Source: Adiantum capillus-veneris
Lineage: Eukaryota > Streptophyta > Polypodiopsida > Polypodiales > Pteridaceae
DNA length: 64,000 nt
Direction of reading: 5' to 3'
NCBI GenBank assembly: GCA_014529385.2
Contig: CM043966.1
Coordinates: 111,505,968-111,569,967 of the forward strand
The notes under the pieces were generated by a model. That model searched no databases. It had not been told where the DNA came from and worked only from the letters and a program-made list of their open reading frames with translations. Shown piece after piece: positions 1 through 10,860 of this stretch (positions are counted from its first letter, which is position 1; each line of letters starts with the position of its first letter). The translations under genes and the position numbers were made by a program.

Positions 1-20
1 AGGCGAGGAGGATGATTTAA

Positions 21-686
21 TTAGCCCCGTTGCCGGAAAATAGGATCACGGATACCCGCATTCCGGAGCTTTCAATTAGATATCATGGAACATACATTGA
101 CAAGGTACTATTGGATGGAGGAGCGGGAGTAAACATTATTACTCAAGAAGCTTGTGAGCATTTTGGACTCAGTGATTGGGAGACTACACCCTTTGTAGTC
201 CGCATGGTAGATCAAAGAAGAGTGCAACCAGTGGGGCTACTTCGGGGCATTGTCCTAGATGTGGATGGCTTATCTTTTGCTATTTCCTTAGTAGTCTTGA
301 ATATTGAGGATCATAGTCAGGATTATCACATTATCTTGGGGAGACCCTGGTTAAGACAAGCCAGGGTAAAGCATAATTGGGAAGCAAATATGCTTTCAGT
401 AAAAAAGGGTCGAAGGAAAGTGCGGGTGGTGTTGGTAACATGCAGACAACCAGTTCAGGTAGCATGGTCTGTGATAGCAAAGACCGTAAATATGGTGAAA
501 GAATTAGAAGAGGATGAAGAGGAGCAATTTTTGAAAGCTAATCCGGAATTGGTTTCTTTATATCTGGCAGATAATTCTCTGATCCTGAAGGGGAACTCTG
601 TGGGGGTTTCAGGAACTCTAGCAGGGATAGGGGGGCAACAACAAGCGTTGCCAAGTCCTGAATCATTGGAGGATGTTATTCAGTAA
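21..686 (+). pseudogene. Retropepsin (aspartic protease) region of element A
   Basis: An open frame from after a TAA at 18-20 to a TAA at 684-686. The active-site strand reads LLDGGAGVN about 30 residues in, and the closing ILGRPWL motif follows at about residue 103, the usual spacing for plant gypsy proteases that cut the Gag-Pol polyprotein. An acidic stretch (EELEEDEEEQF) follows and links to RT. There is no convincing ATG; the first listed start is TTG, because this is an internal piece of a polyprotein. The next frame (687-1175) is in phase, separated only by stop codons, so this was once continuous with RT. Confidence 0.8.
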
Positions 687-1737
687 GAACGTGCGTTTGA
701 AGCACAAATGGCGAAAATTACAAGGGTTAAAGAAGATGAATTGGAGAAGGTCTTTCTTGGGGAGAAAGCGGAGTCGCAGCCCGTATACATTAATAAGCAG
801 CTTGAGGCAAGTTTCAGAGGCGATTTAATTAAGTTGCAGATATAATTTAAGGATGTTTTTGCATGGGAATATGCGGATATGCAGGGATTGGACTCTAAGT
901 TTTATCAGCATACGATAAATCTGAAACCGGATGCGATGCCAATGAAGCAGCACTCATATAGGATGAATCCGAACGTGGCAAAGCAAGTTAAGATGGAAAT
1001 TGATCGTCTTTTGGAGGTGGATTTTATTACCCCTATTGATAATCCGGAGTGGATTTCCCCCATTGTGGTGGTACCAAAGAAAAACAAGCAAATCCGAATT
1101 TGTGTGGATTACCGAAAACTGAATGCGGCTACTGTTCCAGATCCTTTTCCTCAAAATGGATTCTATTTTGGATGATGTGGTAGGACATGAGATGTATACT
1201 TTTCTGGATGGGTTTAGTGGATATAACCAAATAAAAATGGCATTGCATGATCAGCCAAAAACAACTTTTATTACCACATGGGGTGTGTTTGTATGCACAG
1301 TGATGTGGTTCGAATTGCGGAATGCGCATTCAACTTTTCGAAGGGATATGTTTCAAATTTTTGGTCCTTATTTGACTGATATTATGAGAATTTTTTTGGA
1401 TGATCTTAGTGTTTTTGGAGCGCAATGAGAGCACTTGAAGCAAGTACGGTTATTCTTTATGAAATGCAGAGAGGTGAAATTCAGTTTGAATCCTCTAAAG
1501 TGTGCATTTGCTGTTCGCAATGGCAAGCTATTGGGGCATATAATTTTCGAGGATGGCATTTTTGTGGATCCGGATAAAATAGCCGCAATTATGGAAGCAC
1601 CTCCACTGGTGAACCAGAAGCAGTGTCAGGTTTTACTGGGCCAAGTGCGTTGGCATGGGAGGCATTTGAGGTTTGTCGCGCATTTGGCAATCCTGATTAC
1701 TCAGGCAGCGCATGCTAAAGATTTTGAATGGACGTAG
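687..1737 (+). pseudogene. Reverse transcriptase region of element A
   Basis: Gypsy RT, split over three frames. Visible blocks in order: EWISPIVVVPKKN and CVDYRKLN (fingers), FLDGFSGYNQI (first catalytic Asp), then FLDD near 1392-1403 in place of the usual Y/F-x-D-D, and LGHI. The RT normally copies the element RNA into cDNA. The conserved M/P-F-G-L-N-A-P-A block is eroded to WFELRNAHST. Stops at 684-686 and about 846, a shift near 1140 and a TGA near 1426 make it inactive. Its sequence is well diverged from the RTs of elements B and C. Confidence 0.8.
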
Positions 1738-2440
1738 GAATGTGATCTGGCTTTTTGGAGATTAAAACTTTAGCTGTCCAAAGCTCCAATTATGCTTACT
1801 CCGAATTGGGGTCAGGATTTTCATGTGTTTGTGGATGCTCCGGACCGGGCTATTGGCAGTATGTTGATGCAAGAACAAAGCCAAGGATGATTCCAACCTG
1901 TCTATTATGCCAACAGACGATTATCATCCGCAGAAAGGAATTATTCAGTAACAGAAAGAGAATGTTTAGGGATGATTTATTCTATGAAGAAGTTCCGACA
2001 TTATCTGCTGGGCCGCGGTTGATTTTCATGTGTTTGTGGATGCTCCGGACCGGGCTATTGGCAGTATGTTGATGCAAGAACAAAGCCAAGGATGATTCCA
2101 ACCTGTCTATTATGCCAACAGACGATTATCATCCGCAGAAAGGAATTATTCAGTAACAGAAAGAGAATGTTTAGGGATGATTTATTCTATGAAGAAGTTC
2201 CGACATTATCTGCTGGGCCGCGGTTTTTCTTTCATGTGGATCATTCGGCTCTTTTATACCTGGTGTGTCAACAGAATTTGACGGGAAGATTGGCCAGATG
2301 GGTGGTTTTGCTGCAAGAATTTGACTTTGAGGTCATACATCGTCCAGGAGCTCAGCATGCGGTGGCTGACTGCCTATCCAGATTAGATTCCGGTGAGCCG
2401 CCGACGGGTGTAGTTGATGAATTTCCGGATGCATCTCTGT
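1738..2440 (+). pseudogene. RNase H region of element A, with internal duplication
   Basis: Gypsy-type RNase H, recognisable from FHVFVDAPDRAIGSMLMQ (first catalytic Asp in FVDA) through [10 protein letters not shown] and FRHYLLGR to the end motif RPGAQHAVADCLSR. The enzyme would remove the RNA strand after reverse transcription. A 205-bp segment (1816-2020) is repeated immediately at 2021-2225. As 205 is not a multiple of three, the copy shifts the frame and inactivates the domain. Beyond 2226 the frame runs on unbroken into integrase. Confidence 0.75.
1816..2225 (+). repeat. 205-bp perfect-looking tandem duplication inside RNase H
   Basis: Bases 1816-2020 and 2021-2225 read almost identically (both begin GATTTTCATGTGTTTGTGG and end GGGCCGCGGTT). 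The near identity says the duplication is recent relative to the rest of the element, which is heavily decayed. Confidence 0.9.
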
Positions 2441-3790
2441 TTCTAACAGGTGTGGTTGCAGGGGATACGGCAGTTCCACAACAGGAAAGGGTCATCCCTA
2501 GCATTCCATGGACATGGTATGAGGAGATGTTTCATTTTCTCGACAGTGGCGAAATGCCTTCATTCATGTCCAGTCATCAGAGGAAACATATGGCTATCAG
2601 AAGTAGGAATTTTGAGATTATTATGGAGAAGCTCTATTATCGTACGGTGGCGGATGTATTACTCAGATGTGTGCTACCACAAGAACAGGGAGAGGTTTTG
2701 GAGGAAGTCCATACCGGTATTTCGGGAGGCCACTTTGCAGCATTAATCACGGCTCGAAAAGTTCTTCAATCCGGATTATGGTGGCCTACATTGTTTCAGG
2801 ATGTGAGAAGTTATATGCAACAGTGTGATGTGTGTCAGCGGTTCGGGCAACCTACTAAAAGGTCCAGAATGCCTTTTCAGCCGGTTTTGCTCTTGGAGCC
2901 TTTTCAAAAGTGGGGATTGGATTTTGTTGGACCTTTTAAACCAGTTGCAACTCACACGGGTAATAAGTATATTTTGACCACCACGGATTACGCTACCAAA
3001 TGGGTGGAGGCATGGCCTTTGAGGGATAATACTGCATTTTCTATGGCTGGGTGTTTATATAAGGATATTTTTTCCAGATATGGCTGCCCTATTAAGCTGG
3101 TTAGTGATGGGGAAGTCATTTTTTGAATAAGGTGATGGAGAGAATGCTACGGTTTTATTTTGTATTGCATAGGAAATCTTCTCCATATTATCCTCAGGTG
3201 AATGGGCAAGCGGAATCAACCAATAAGCAATTGGTTCGGATATTAATAAAGTTAGTGAATATGCATAGAACGGATCGGGATGTGAAACTTCCTTCCGCCT
3301 TATGGGCCTATCGGACAGCTTATAAAGTGGCAACAGGATTGACTCCTTTCAAGTTGGTGTTTGGCATGGAGGCAATTACCCCAGTGGAGCATGTGATTCG
3401 GAGTCTGCGGATGCTGATTGTGGATCAGCTTCTTCCGAAAGATTATGTTATTTATCATTTGGATGTTTTGCAGGAACTAGACGAAGAGCGATTGCATAGT
3501 TTTGTGGTGCTGTAGGATCTGCAGTCCAGGCGAAAAAAATGGTTGGATCGCCCGAAAGCACGACAATTTGTCTGGGGACATTTGGTCCTTGTCTTTAATT
3601 CCCACCTTGGGAAGATGCCTAGGAAGCTTAAATTACGGTGGTCAGGACCATTTTGGATGTTTAAAGCATGCAGGGCCATCTCTTTTTATTTGGTGGATTT
3701 GCGGGGAGAGGTAATTTTTGTACCGGTCAATGGTTTCAGACTGCGTCATTACTTTTCACCTACCTCGATTCCGTGCCCCTTTGTTGTGGT
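2441..3790 (+). pseudogene. Integrase region of element A
   Basis: Retroviral-type integrase that would insert the cDNA. The zinc domain shows HTGISGGHF then CDVCQ (H-H-C-C). The catalytic core shows LDFVGP (first Asp, about 2918-2935), VSDGE (second Asp, about 3103-3117) and NGQAEST (Glu, about 3201-3220). A shift at about 3124 separates the second Asp from the Glu. The C-terminal domain is recognisable in KLRWSGPFWMFK at about 3628-3665, with a stop at 3513. No chromodomain is seen after it. Confidence 0.8.
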
Positions 3791-4376
3791 ACAAGAGCCG
3801 GAAGCCGCCCTAATAATGATTGGGAATTCTTTTGCATGCAATCTTGGAAAGCGGGAAAAGGGAAATGATGGTTGCGACACCGTGGCTCGTCCTATTTTGG
3901 GAACTCGTTGTGAGTGGGTTAGTGCATGCAGTCGATTACTTTTGTGCTTCTCCTATTTTGTGCATCACGCTCTCAAGGTGTTCTTAGCTCAATATTCTCT
4001 GCTTTTGCATCTCTTCCTCGCCATGATGGCTTCTCTTCTGCAATGCATCCCCTTTACTCCAGTCCAGCAGTAAGCGCTTCGCCGAGTGGATGCCTGGCTG
4101 CAAGATTTGCGGCTGCGAGTGTTTGCCAACTTGGATTGGCAAGGGATACCTGTCCACCCGCAGGCCGCAGTATTGATTGAGCAACTTGTTGTTGGGGATA
4201 TGGTGCAGCTTAATAACCAATAAATTCAGCTGACAGCGGAAAGAATTTCAAGGTGCTGCTGTTTGCCCAATGATGGAGTCGTGTGAGCATCGCATGTGAT
4301 TCCTGCTGCCGATGTCGAGCAGGAATTTGGGTTGAAAGTGAAAGGGGAATACAAGTTTTGAGGGTTAACAAATGCA
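3791..4376 (+). other. Linker between integrase and downstream frame, no clear gene
   Basis: About 590 bp without a frame that I can support. Short open stretches exist but show no family motifs. It may hold the decayed start of the downstream frame at 4377. Confidence 0.4.
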
Positions 4377-5906
4377 ATGACAAGGGATGCTTACAGATGG
4401 TTTCTCGAGGCAATTTGGTTGCAAGCTAAAACCTATACCATCTCGGCCAAAGTGCAAAATGTGTTGCATTCGGCCAACTTTGGGAAAGTTTCTTGGGTAG
4501 CAGTTGTCAGAGAGAGACTGCTGGCAGAATGCCAAAGAGTGGTGGCACAGTTGGGACGAAGCACCCCAACCAACACAAAAGTCGGCCAGTTATTGAAATT
4601 GATTTTTCCATTGCGAGAAGTTTTCCCTCTTGCCCTTCTTCCTCTATGCCATTTTGAGGATGACAGGCTAGTGGTCCAAGGTACTGTTGCACCTCCGTCG
4701 CAAACTCAGAGTTTGGATGTTCCTGCTGGGCGGGTAACACAACAAAATGTTTTTATTGAGGATATGCCGGGTCTATTGACTGCAGTGGTACCCTCTGGAG
4801 CACAAGAGATGGCCACCACAGGACCATCGAGCCCCAAGCGCGGGCGGGAGGAACATCTGTTTTCTACACCACCTCCTACGACTACATCTATTGTGCTGGA
4901 GGATTCTGCGGTGGCACGCTGGAGACGCCGAATGCAGGAAAGGGCGGCGATTGCTACTCCGATTAGGACTGGTTCTCCGGGTGTGGATACTCCCTTGCAA
5001 CCAGAGAATTCTGGAACCACCAGTGCGGCTGCTTCGATGGAAGGTACTCTTTTTGCAGTTTTGCCATGGGAGGCGACGGTCGCAAACCCTGTTGACCAAA
5101 TCCAGGCGTGCTGTACTTTTTTGAATAGACTTGCAGAGTCTATTCGTGCGGCCTGGCCGACTCCCGCAATAGAGGCCCGAGTTAATGAGTTGGAAACGTA
5201 GGTAACGGCTTTTCAGGCTCGCATTGACGATTTAACCAATCAAAATGAAGACTTGACTGCGGCGGCTCGCCAGCAAAATGAAGAAATACAAACGCTTAGG
5301 GGTGCTAATTCTGCATTTGTGGCCTCCATTCAAGATGAACTGCTTCAATTGCGAACGTAGAATAGCCTTGCCACATATCTAGCCTTGTATCCTGGTGATA
5401 TCATGATAAATATGAATGGTTTGGATGCTTTAGCAGTGCAGATGCACCAGGACCTCCACATCTTTTTGGAAAATCAAATACAGAGCTGGAGAACATGGTT
5501 GTCTGCTGAGGTGATAGCACAGCAACCAACTTAGCAGGTTGTGATGCAGCAACCTGAGCCATCGAACACTAACAGAGGTAAGAGTGTCATTCCAAAAGGT
5601 TTTGATATTGCTAATTGGGTTCAAGCTACAGAGGATTGTGCTGAGGCCAAGGCTCATGTATCTCATTTGCAGAGAATGATTCATCGATTTCGTAAGGAGC
5701 GGCGCAGGGTGTGTTTCTGGGTGGAGACTTTGGCTCACTCTTTCTCCCTCAGTTTACCCCCAAGTCCTCCATTTTTCTCTGCCCTCAATAGATACCTCTT
5801 GTTATTATCCTCTGTATACGCCTCTTGCCCCTTTGCTGCAGGCGCCACAATCTATTTCCTTGCCGACACAATTTATTCCCAGGGCTCCTTGGCCGGAGCA
5901 CACTGA
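4377..5906 (+). pseudogene. Extra frame downstream of integrase (aORF), coiled coil, unknown function
   Basis: One reading frame, interrupted only by three TAG codons (5199-5201, about 5358, about 5532), each explicable as a decayed CAG (Gln). About 450 residues look protein-like. The N-terminal third holds hydrophobic and Leu-rich helices (VVRERLLAECQRVVAQLG), the middle is Pro/Thr-rich with a basic patch (SPKRGREE), and from about residue 275 there is a strong Gln/Glu/Asn coiled coil (VNELET, then RIDDLTNQNEDLTAAARQ). The tail after about 5730 turns low-complexity. Some plant gypsy lineages (for example Athila) carry an env-like frame at this place, but I see no signal peptide or clear membrane span, so I do not call it env. 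Strand is sense to pol. Confidence 0.5.
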
Positions 5907-6560
5907 GATAGATCCACATCTATTGGATGAGGTGTATCAGGCCCATACCATAGATTTTTGAGGATTTGGATATATCGACGTTTCATCTTCACCAGAACGG
6001 GTCGAAGATCAGCAAGCGGAACCCTTCAACCGGAGGGGCTAGGTGTGGGTTCACGCAATCCACCATGCGTGCCAGGTGTTATGGCTAATTTCGCAGAGTG
6101 CAGTCCTGTGAAGGTCTGGACATTGCGGACCAGGAGTCATGTGGCAGCCGTGGCGGCAATTCTTCACAAGATATCATGGGACAGGAGGAGGTTTTGCACC
6201 GTTCTCGATCTGCGCTCGAGCAGCGGTTGTATATGTGGGGGCATACCTGTCTTTGATGTACCTTACCTTATGTTATCCATACATCTTCTGTTGTAACTCT
6301 GTGTGTCCGGATTACATATTAATGAAGAAGAAGGTGTTCAATTCCTGTGTACAGTCTTCTATTCTATTTCTATGTGTTTGATGTTCACATAATGTACGAC
6401 AGTTTGAGGGTATTCATTCCCGTAATGCCTATTGCTCCTATGCGGGCAATAGCCATTACAATATGAAAAAGCACTGGAAGCACTAAAGGACCACCTCGCC
6501 CGTCGTCAACCCGAAGATTACTTCAGCCCATAAAGCTATGTCAAGGGACGACACAGGCGA
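5907..6560 (+). other. 3' untranslated part of element A
   Basis: No supported gene. Ends in a purine-rich stretch just before the LTR. Confidence 0.5.
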
Positions 6561-6572
6561 GGATGGGGAGAA
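6561..6572 (+). other. Polypurine tract
   Basis: GGATGGGGAGAA directly precedes the LTR start TGTTAGC. It is the expected primer for plus-strand cDNA synthesis in an LTR element, and marks the LTR as a 3' copy. Confidence 0.6.
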
Positions 6573-7489
6573 TGTTAGCAGCAAGCTAACATGGACACCA
6601 TTTTTCGGAGTTCTCCTTGTAAAAACAATTATTATTTTGATAAATCGAGAATATTGTAACTCCTGTTTTCTTGATAAACCTTGTAATTAATGAGTCGGGG
6701 CTACAAGCTTCCAGATTGTATTAGCCTTTGAATTCCTAGCTTTGGGAGGACTCCAGATTATTACTTTTGACCACCCAAAAACCTTGGCTGAGGTATAAAA
6801 GCCAATTTTTGTAAGTTTTTAATAAGTTTTTGGATAAAAAATGCATAGCGTGAGCTAACAGCGCTCACTTCTCTCCTTCTCACACTTCCTACGCCCTCTC
6901 CGGTTGTCACATTGTGAATGTGTTTGTTGCATTGCAACCGAGGTAAGAGCTCTACATTGACGTAAGCCATTCACATATTCCGTAGCTTTCGGCGTCGCCG
7001 ACCCGCGGCCTAATTTCTTCATAACTAGGAATTTACACTTTTAAAATGAAAACTAAGCATAGGTGGGGTATTGGGGCGTCATTGCTAAGCATTTAGATGC
7101 ATTCTGGGTCGAAAACGACTAGGTCAAAAATCCACCACTGTTAATAATCGCGATTTTGGAACTTGACCTAAAGTGGTGTTTGAGGCCATAGGCATGTGTG
7201 CTTAGGTCTTATAAACTTGTTCTAGAAGTCTTGTTATGTTTGGATGTCATTTGATGTTGTAACGGTTGTGATTTGCTTCCCGATGAGCGATTGGCTTTTG
7301 GTGTTTTCAGTCACTTGAGTGTAGCTTGAGTTAGATGCGAGTTGTTAGTTGTTTTCCAAGAGATTGACAACCTCTTGTAGCCTCTATGCACTAGTCGAGT
7401 CAGTTTCATCCCATGGTTTGACAAATTAATCGTGGTTCTCATAAATAATGCAATAAGATAGGATAGTGAGGTTAGACATGCGTCTCACA
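6573..7489 (+). repeat. LTR (C/G family), plus orientation, 917 bp
   Basis: Starts TGTTAGCAGC and ends CTCACA (TG...CA). The whole length matches the reverse complement of 40971-41868 closely by eye, and 53145-54145 more distantly. A TATA box lies at 6794-6800. The five bases after it (TTTGG) equal the spacer plus first primer-site bases in the C copy but then diverge, so the right border is a junction, not a primer site. Confidence 0.85.
6794..6800 (+). promoter_or_regulatory. LTR TATA box
   Basis: TATAAAA in the context GAGGTATAAAAGCC, conserved as TATAAAA in the G LTR (53827-53833) and decayed to TTTAAAA in the C LTR. Confidence 0.6.
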
Positions 7490-7826
7490 TTTGGTAAGCA
7501 TACAAACTGATGAGGACATGAACATCCATGTACTATGACGTTCAAGTTGACTACTCCCAATGTTGGAATTGGGTTCTTGCTGCATCCTTTTATTGTCGCT
7601 ATTCCTGCTGTCAATGCTTGACTTGTTTCTTTCTTGTGGGTGGAATAACTGACTGCATTTACTCTAGCTCCTGTGTCGACCAAAGCATTGGTGCTATATG
7701 ATTGTTGAGTTGTACATTGATGCACAAGTCTATTCCATCTAGCCAGTCATCATCTGTTGAGACTTCATATTTAGGTAATTCTCATTGTCTGTCATCTAAT
7801 TCTAGAGTGTTGATGGGAATCGGTAT
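7490..7826 (-). pseudogene. Isolated retropepsin-like fragment
   Basis: On the minus strand a frame covering about 7725-7500 reads ALVDTGARVNAVS, followed about 40 residues later by LGVVNLNVIVHGC and PHQFVCLPN. The D-T-G-A active-site motif followed by a beta-hairpin rich in Val/Ile looks like a retropepsin fold. It is unlike the proteases of elements A, B, C and E (DGGA or DSGA), and sits after, not before, the integrase of B. It is best read as a scrap of another element caught at the junction. The frame runs into the flanking LTR, so its end is artificial. Confidence 0.45.
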
Positions 7827-9258
7827 CTATTGATTCTTGAGAGCAGCTTTCCGCTTGAGTACCCGAAGTCGAGCTTCCTCTTGGGATACATCAATTACCT
7901 GCTGTCGTTTGATCTTTCTTTGCTTGGATTCATGCATTATTTCTAGCAATGCATTGGTTAGCGGAAAATTGTATTTCTTTAAACAACATCCACTAATCCA
8001 ATTAGCCATTGGTTCACCATCTAGAGTGGACAATTTTACTTCTCCACTTGGAGATACATCTTCAATGATAAACGGTCCATTGTCCTTTTTCTTAAACTTG
8101 GGAATGTGTTGCTTAAGGGAATAGATTAAAACTAAGTCCCCTTTCTTGAAGATTTTGGTAATTAAGTGGGAATCAAAAAATTGTTTTTGTTTCTGCTTTT
8201 GTGCATAGATATGAGCTACAGTAGCTAGACGTGGCTCATCTAGCTTTTCCAAATCTTCAAGTCTTTTGGACAATTCATGTCCAGTCCACTCAAGATTCTG
8301 TGCTACCCTTAATGTCGGCAATAGAAATTCTAGTGGTAGTATGGCATCAAGACCATAAACAAGGTTAAAGGGTATAGCATTTAAAGATATTTTAAATGAA
8401 ACTCGATAAACCCATAGAGCTGCATGGAGATTCATTTCCCAGTATGTTCTTCCTGAACTAACAACTTTAGTCAACACCGAGCTAAGAATTTTATTCGTAT
8501 GCTCAGCTTGTCCGTTTGCTTGTGGGTGATAGGGAGCTGATTTGTTATGGATGACCATAAACTCATTAAGAAAATATTTGATTACCTCATTGAGGAAATG
8601 AGTTCCCCGATCACTAACAATCTCTATTGGCAGTCCGTTTGCTTGTGGATGATAGGGAGCTGATTTGTTATGGATGACCATAAACTCATTAAGAAAATAC
8701 TTGATTACCTCATTGAGGAAATGAGTTCCCCGATCACTAACAATCTCGTAAATACATACTCATATAAGAATGCATGAGTGATTCTAGCATCATTCTTTTG
8801 AGTTTCTTTAGCCTCAACCCGCTTAGTCAAATAGTCTGTAGCTACAATGATATATTGAGCTTGGGTTCTATAAGCAGGTGGCTGTATCGGTCCAACAAAA
8901 TCTATACCCCATTTTTCAAAAGCTCTAGCCCCCATCATTGGTCTTAAGGGCATGCTATCTACTCGTGTTGGCATTTCTGCAGTTGACAAGCATCACACCT
9001 TTGAACATATTCTTTGGCATCTGCAAAAAGTGTTGGCCACCATATGCCTGCCATCAAGATTACTCTTGCGGACGTGGTTTCACTAGAAAAGTGACCTCCA
9101 GCTAATCCAACATGTGCTTGTTCTATAATCGAAATATACTCGTTTTCATTTGCACAAAGACGCAAATGTTGATCTTTACCTCTCCGATATAATTGGTTCC
9201 CAATAAGAGCATAGTCTCTTGCTTCAGTTTCAATTGCTCTTTGACGACGTTTACTCAT
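7827..9258 (-). pseudogene. Integrase of element B
   Basis: H-H-C-C zinc domain (HVGLAGGHF then CDACQ) at 9258-8960, core with WGIDFVGP (first Asp), EIVSDRGTHF (second Asp) and NGQAEHTNK (Glu), then a C-terminal domain with NGPFIIEDV and a basic tail (QRKIKRQQ, LRVLKRKAALKNQ stop). A shift near 8980-8990 and a 124-bp tandem duplication (8511-8747) that repeats the second Asp region break the frame. The C-terminal 200 residues are intact and are the best copy of this domain for the B/C family in the window. Confidence 0.85.
8511..8747 (-). repeat. 124-bp tandem duplication inside integrase
   Basis: TCCGTTTGCTTGTGG starts at 8511 and again at 8635, and the following about 110 bases repeat with a few changes. 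The unit is not a multiple of three and duplicates the stretch coding for the second catalytic Asp and the NKSAPYHPQANG motif. Confidence 0.85.
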
Positions 9259-9273
9259 ATCCTCAGGAAATGC

Positions 9274-9971
9274 TCAGATCGATAAGTAAGTAACCAGATA
9301 ATTACTTTCAAGTAATCTGATTGTGCTAAGAAGTGGTATTTGTGAATCCACTTGAGCTATTGTCATCAATGACACAATGTCTCTTGACCATCTAGGTATC
9401 ATTTCCACAGAGAACAAATAGGCATCTGGTAGATCATTGTCTAGCTCTTTAGGTGATTCTCTTGAAAGAATCCTTGACAAATGATCTGGTCGTGATGTGT
9501 AGTGCCTTTTCTCACAACCACAGTGAAATCAAATTCGAGAAGAATGATGAACCATCTCACTATTCTCCTTGTATTGCATGGCTTGTTGACCAAATACAAC
9601 AGAGCTTGGTGGTCCACAAAGAACACAAACTTATCGGCTAATAAGTAATGTCTATATTTTTTAACGGCATAGATCACTCCTAATCATTCTCTTTCAGTGG
9701 TGGTGTAATTATTTTCTACCATGTTCAATTGTCCACTAGCATAAGAAATAGGAAAGTCAATTTTTTCGTCTCCTGGTTGAGCTAGTATACACCCTATAGC
9801 AAAATTGGAAACATCTACAGGTACGTGGAATACCTTATTCCAATCTGGTGCTTTTAATATTGGAGCTGAGGTGAGAGCTTGCTTAAACTTCATGAAGGAT
9901 TCTTCACATGTCTCAGTCCACTCAACGTGCGTAATCAAGCTATACACGGGTTTTGTAATTATAGCATACAT
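9274..9971 (-). pseudogene. RNase H of element B
   Basis: Shows FHVPVDVSNFAIGCILAQ (DV replacing the usual DAS), PISYASGQLN, NYTTTERE, YRHYLLADKFVFFVDHQALLYL, then RWFIILLEFDF. Several shifts and a stop at about 9684 interrupt it. The usual closing motif (HxxADxLSR) is lost to GTTHHDQIICQGF. Confidence 0.75.
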
Positions 9972-9983
9972 GTAGATGAACCG

Positions 9984-10860
9984 TTAGTAATATCCACAAT
10001 GTCCCATGACGTCTTGTACCTCCTCTATTTTTGTTTCTCTAAGAAACTCTGCAATGACATGAATCTTCTCAATATCAGTAGCTATGCCGTTTTTAGACAC
10101 TATATGTCCAAGAATTTTTCTATGTCTACCCATGAATGTGTACTTTCCAAGATTTAAGAAAATCCTATAAAGTCTACATTTTTCGAGTACCTTTTTGAGG
10201 TGTTCAAAATGATCAGCCCAGATTGATGAATGTACGCATAGATCATCCATATATACTTCTAAAAAGTTCCTAAGATATTCTTTGAAATCATAGCTCATCA
10301 ACCTTTGAAACGTGGTTGGAGCATTAGTTCCCAAATGGCATAACCTGATAGGCAAATATACCCCATTCTGTTGCAAAAGCAGTTTTATGCTGATCTTTTG
10401 GGTCAACCAAAAGTTGATTGTATCCCAAGAAGCCATCTAAGAAGCTGTAAGCTTCTTTGCCTGCAACTCTTTCTAAAACATGCTCCGTTATCGGAAGAGG
10501 AAAGTTGTTTCTAATGGTAGCTGCATTCACATTTTTGAGATTAACACACACTCGTAATTTCGATTCTTCTTGGGTACTACCACAATTGGAGACACCCAAT
10601 CTGTGTGTTCAATTTCGTAAATGAATTTGTCTTCCTTTATTTTTTCAATCTCTTCTTTTATCTTCCTGGCAAATGTTTTGTTATACGTGTATGGTCTCTG
10701 TCTACTTGGTTCGCATCATCTCTCATGGGTATGGTATGTTGACAGATTTCTGGATGAACACCATTGAGATCCTTGTAAGACCAAGCGAAGATATCTCGGT
10801 ATTCCTTTAACAAGCTTAGCAAAAACTTTTCTTCTTCTTCTGATAGGTCATTCGTGATGT
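9984..10860 (-). pseudogene. Reverse transcriptase of element B
   Basis: Begins ITNDLSEEEEKFLLSLL right at the element E boundary, then CVNLKNVNAATIRNNFPLP, FLDGFLGYNQL, TEWGIFAYQVMPFG and VYMDDLCVHSS (catalytic YMDD at about 10240-10251), LGHIVSKNGI and a connection to RNase H. Shifts near 10600-10660 and 10324-10436 break it. Same family as the RT at 30769-31707. Confidence 0.85.
10857..10860. repeat. Target-site duplication, left (ATGT)
   Basis: ATGT before the 5' LTR of E matches ATGT at 23020-23023 after the 3' LTR. The uninterrupted site in element C (TGTGATGTAAGCC, about 31667-31679) confirms the insertion point. Counting one more base, left GATGT and right AATGT differ by one. Confidence 0.8.

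Larger units (their letters stand above)
1..7489 (+). mobile_element. Ty3/gypsy element A, decayed, 5' end outside window
   Basis: The order protease, RT, RNase H, integrase read on the plus strand is that of Ty3/gypsy (not copia, where integrase precedes RT). The LTR, primer site and gag would lie left of base 1. The coding part is broken by stops and shifts near 686, 846, 1150, 1426, 1735, 1755-2225, 3124 and 3513. After integrase comes an extra frame (4377-5906), a purine tract and an LTR at 6573. That LTR belongs to the same family as the one at 40971-41868, whereas the pol proteins of the two elements differ strongly, so the LTR may not be A's own. Confidence 0.8.

Noticed and set aside
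4706-5099. Minus-strand frames opposite the A downstream ORF
   Set aside because: Shadows of the sense frame; composition follows the sense codons.
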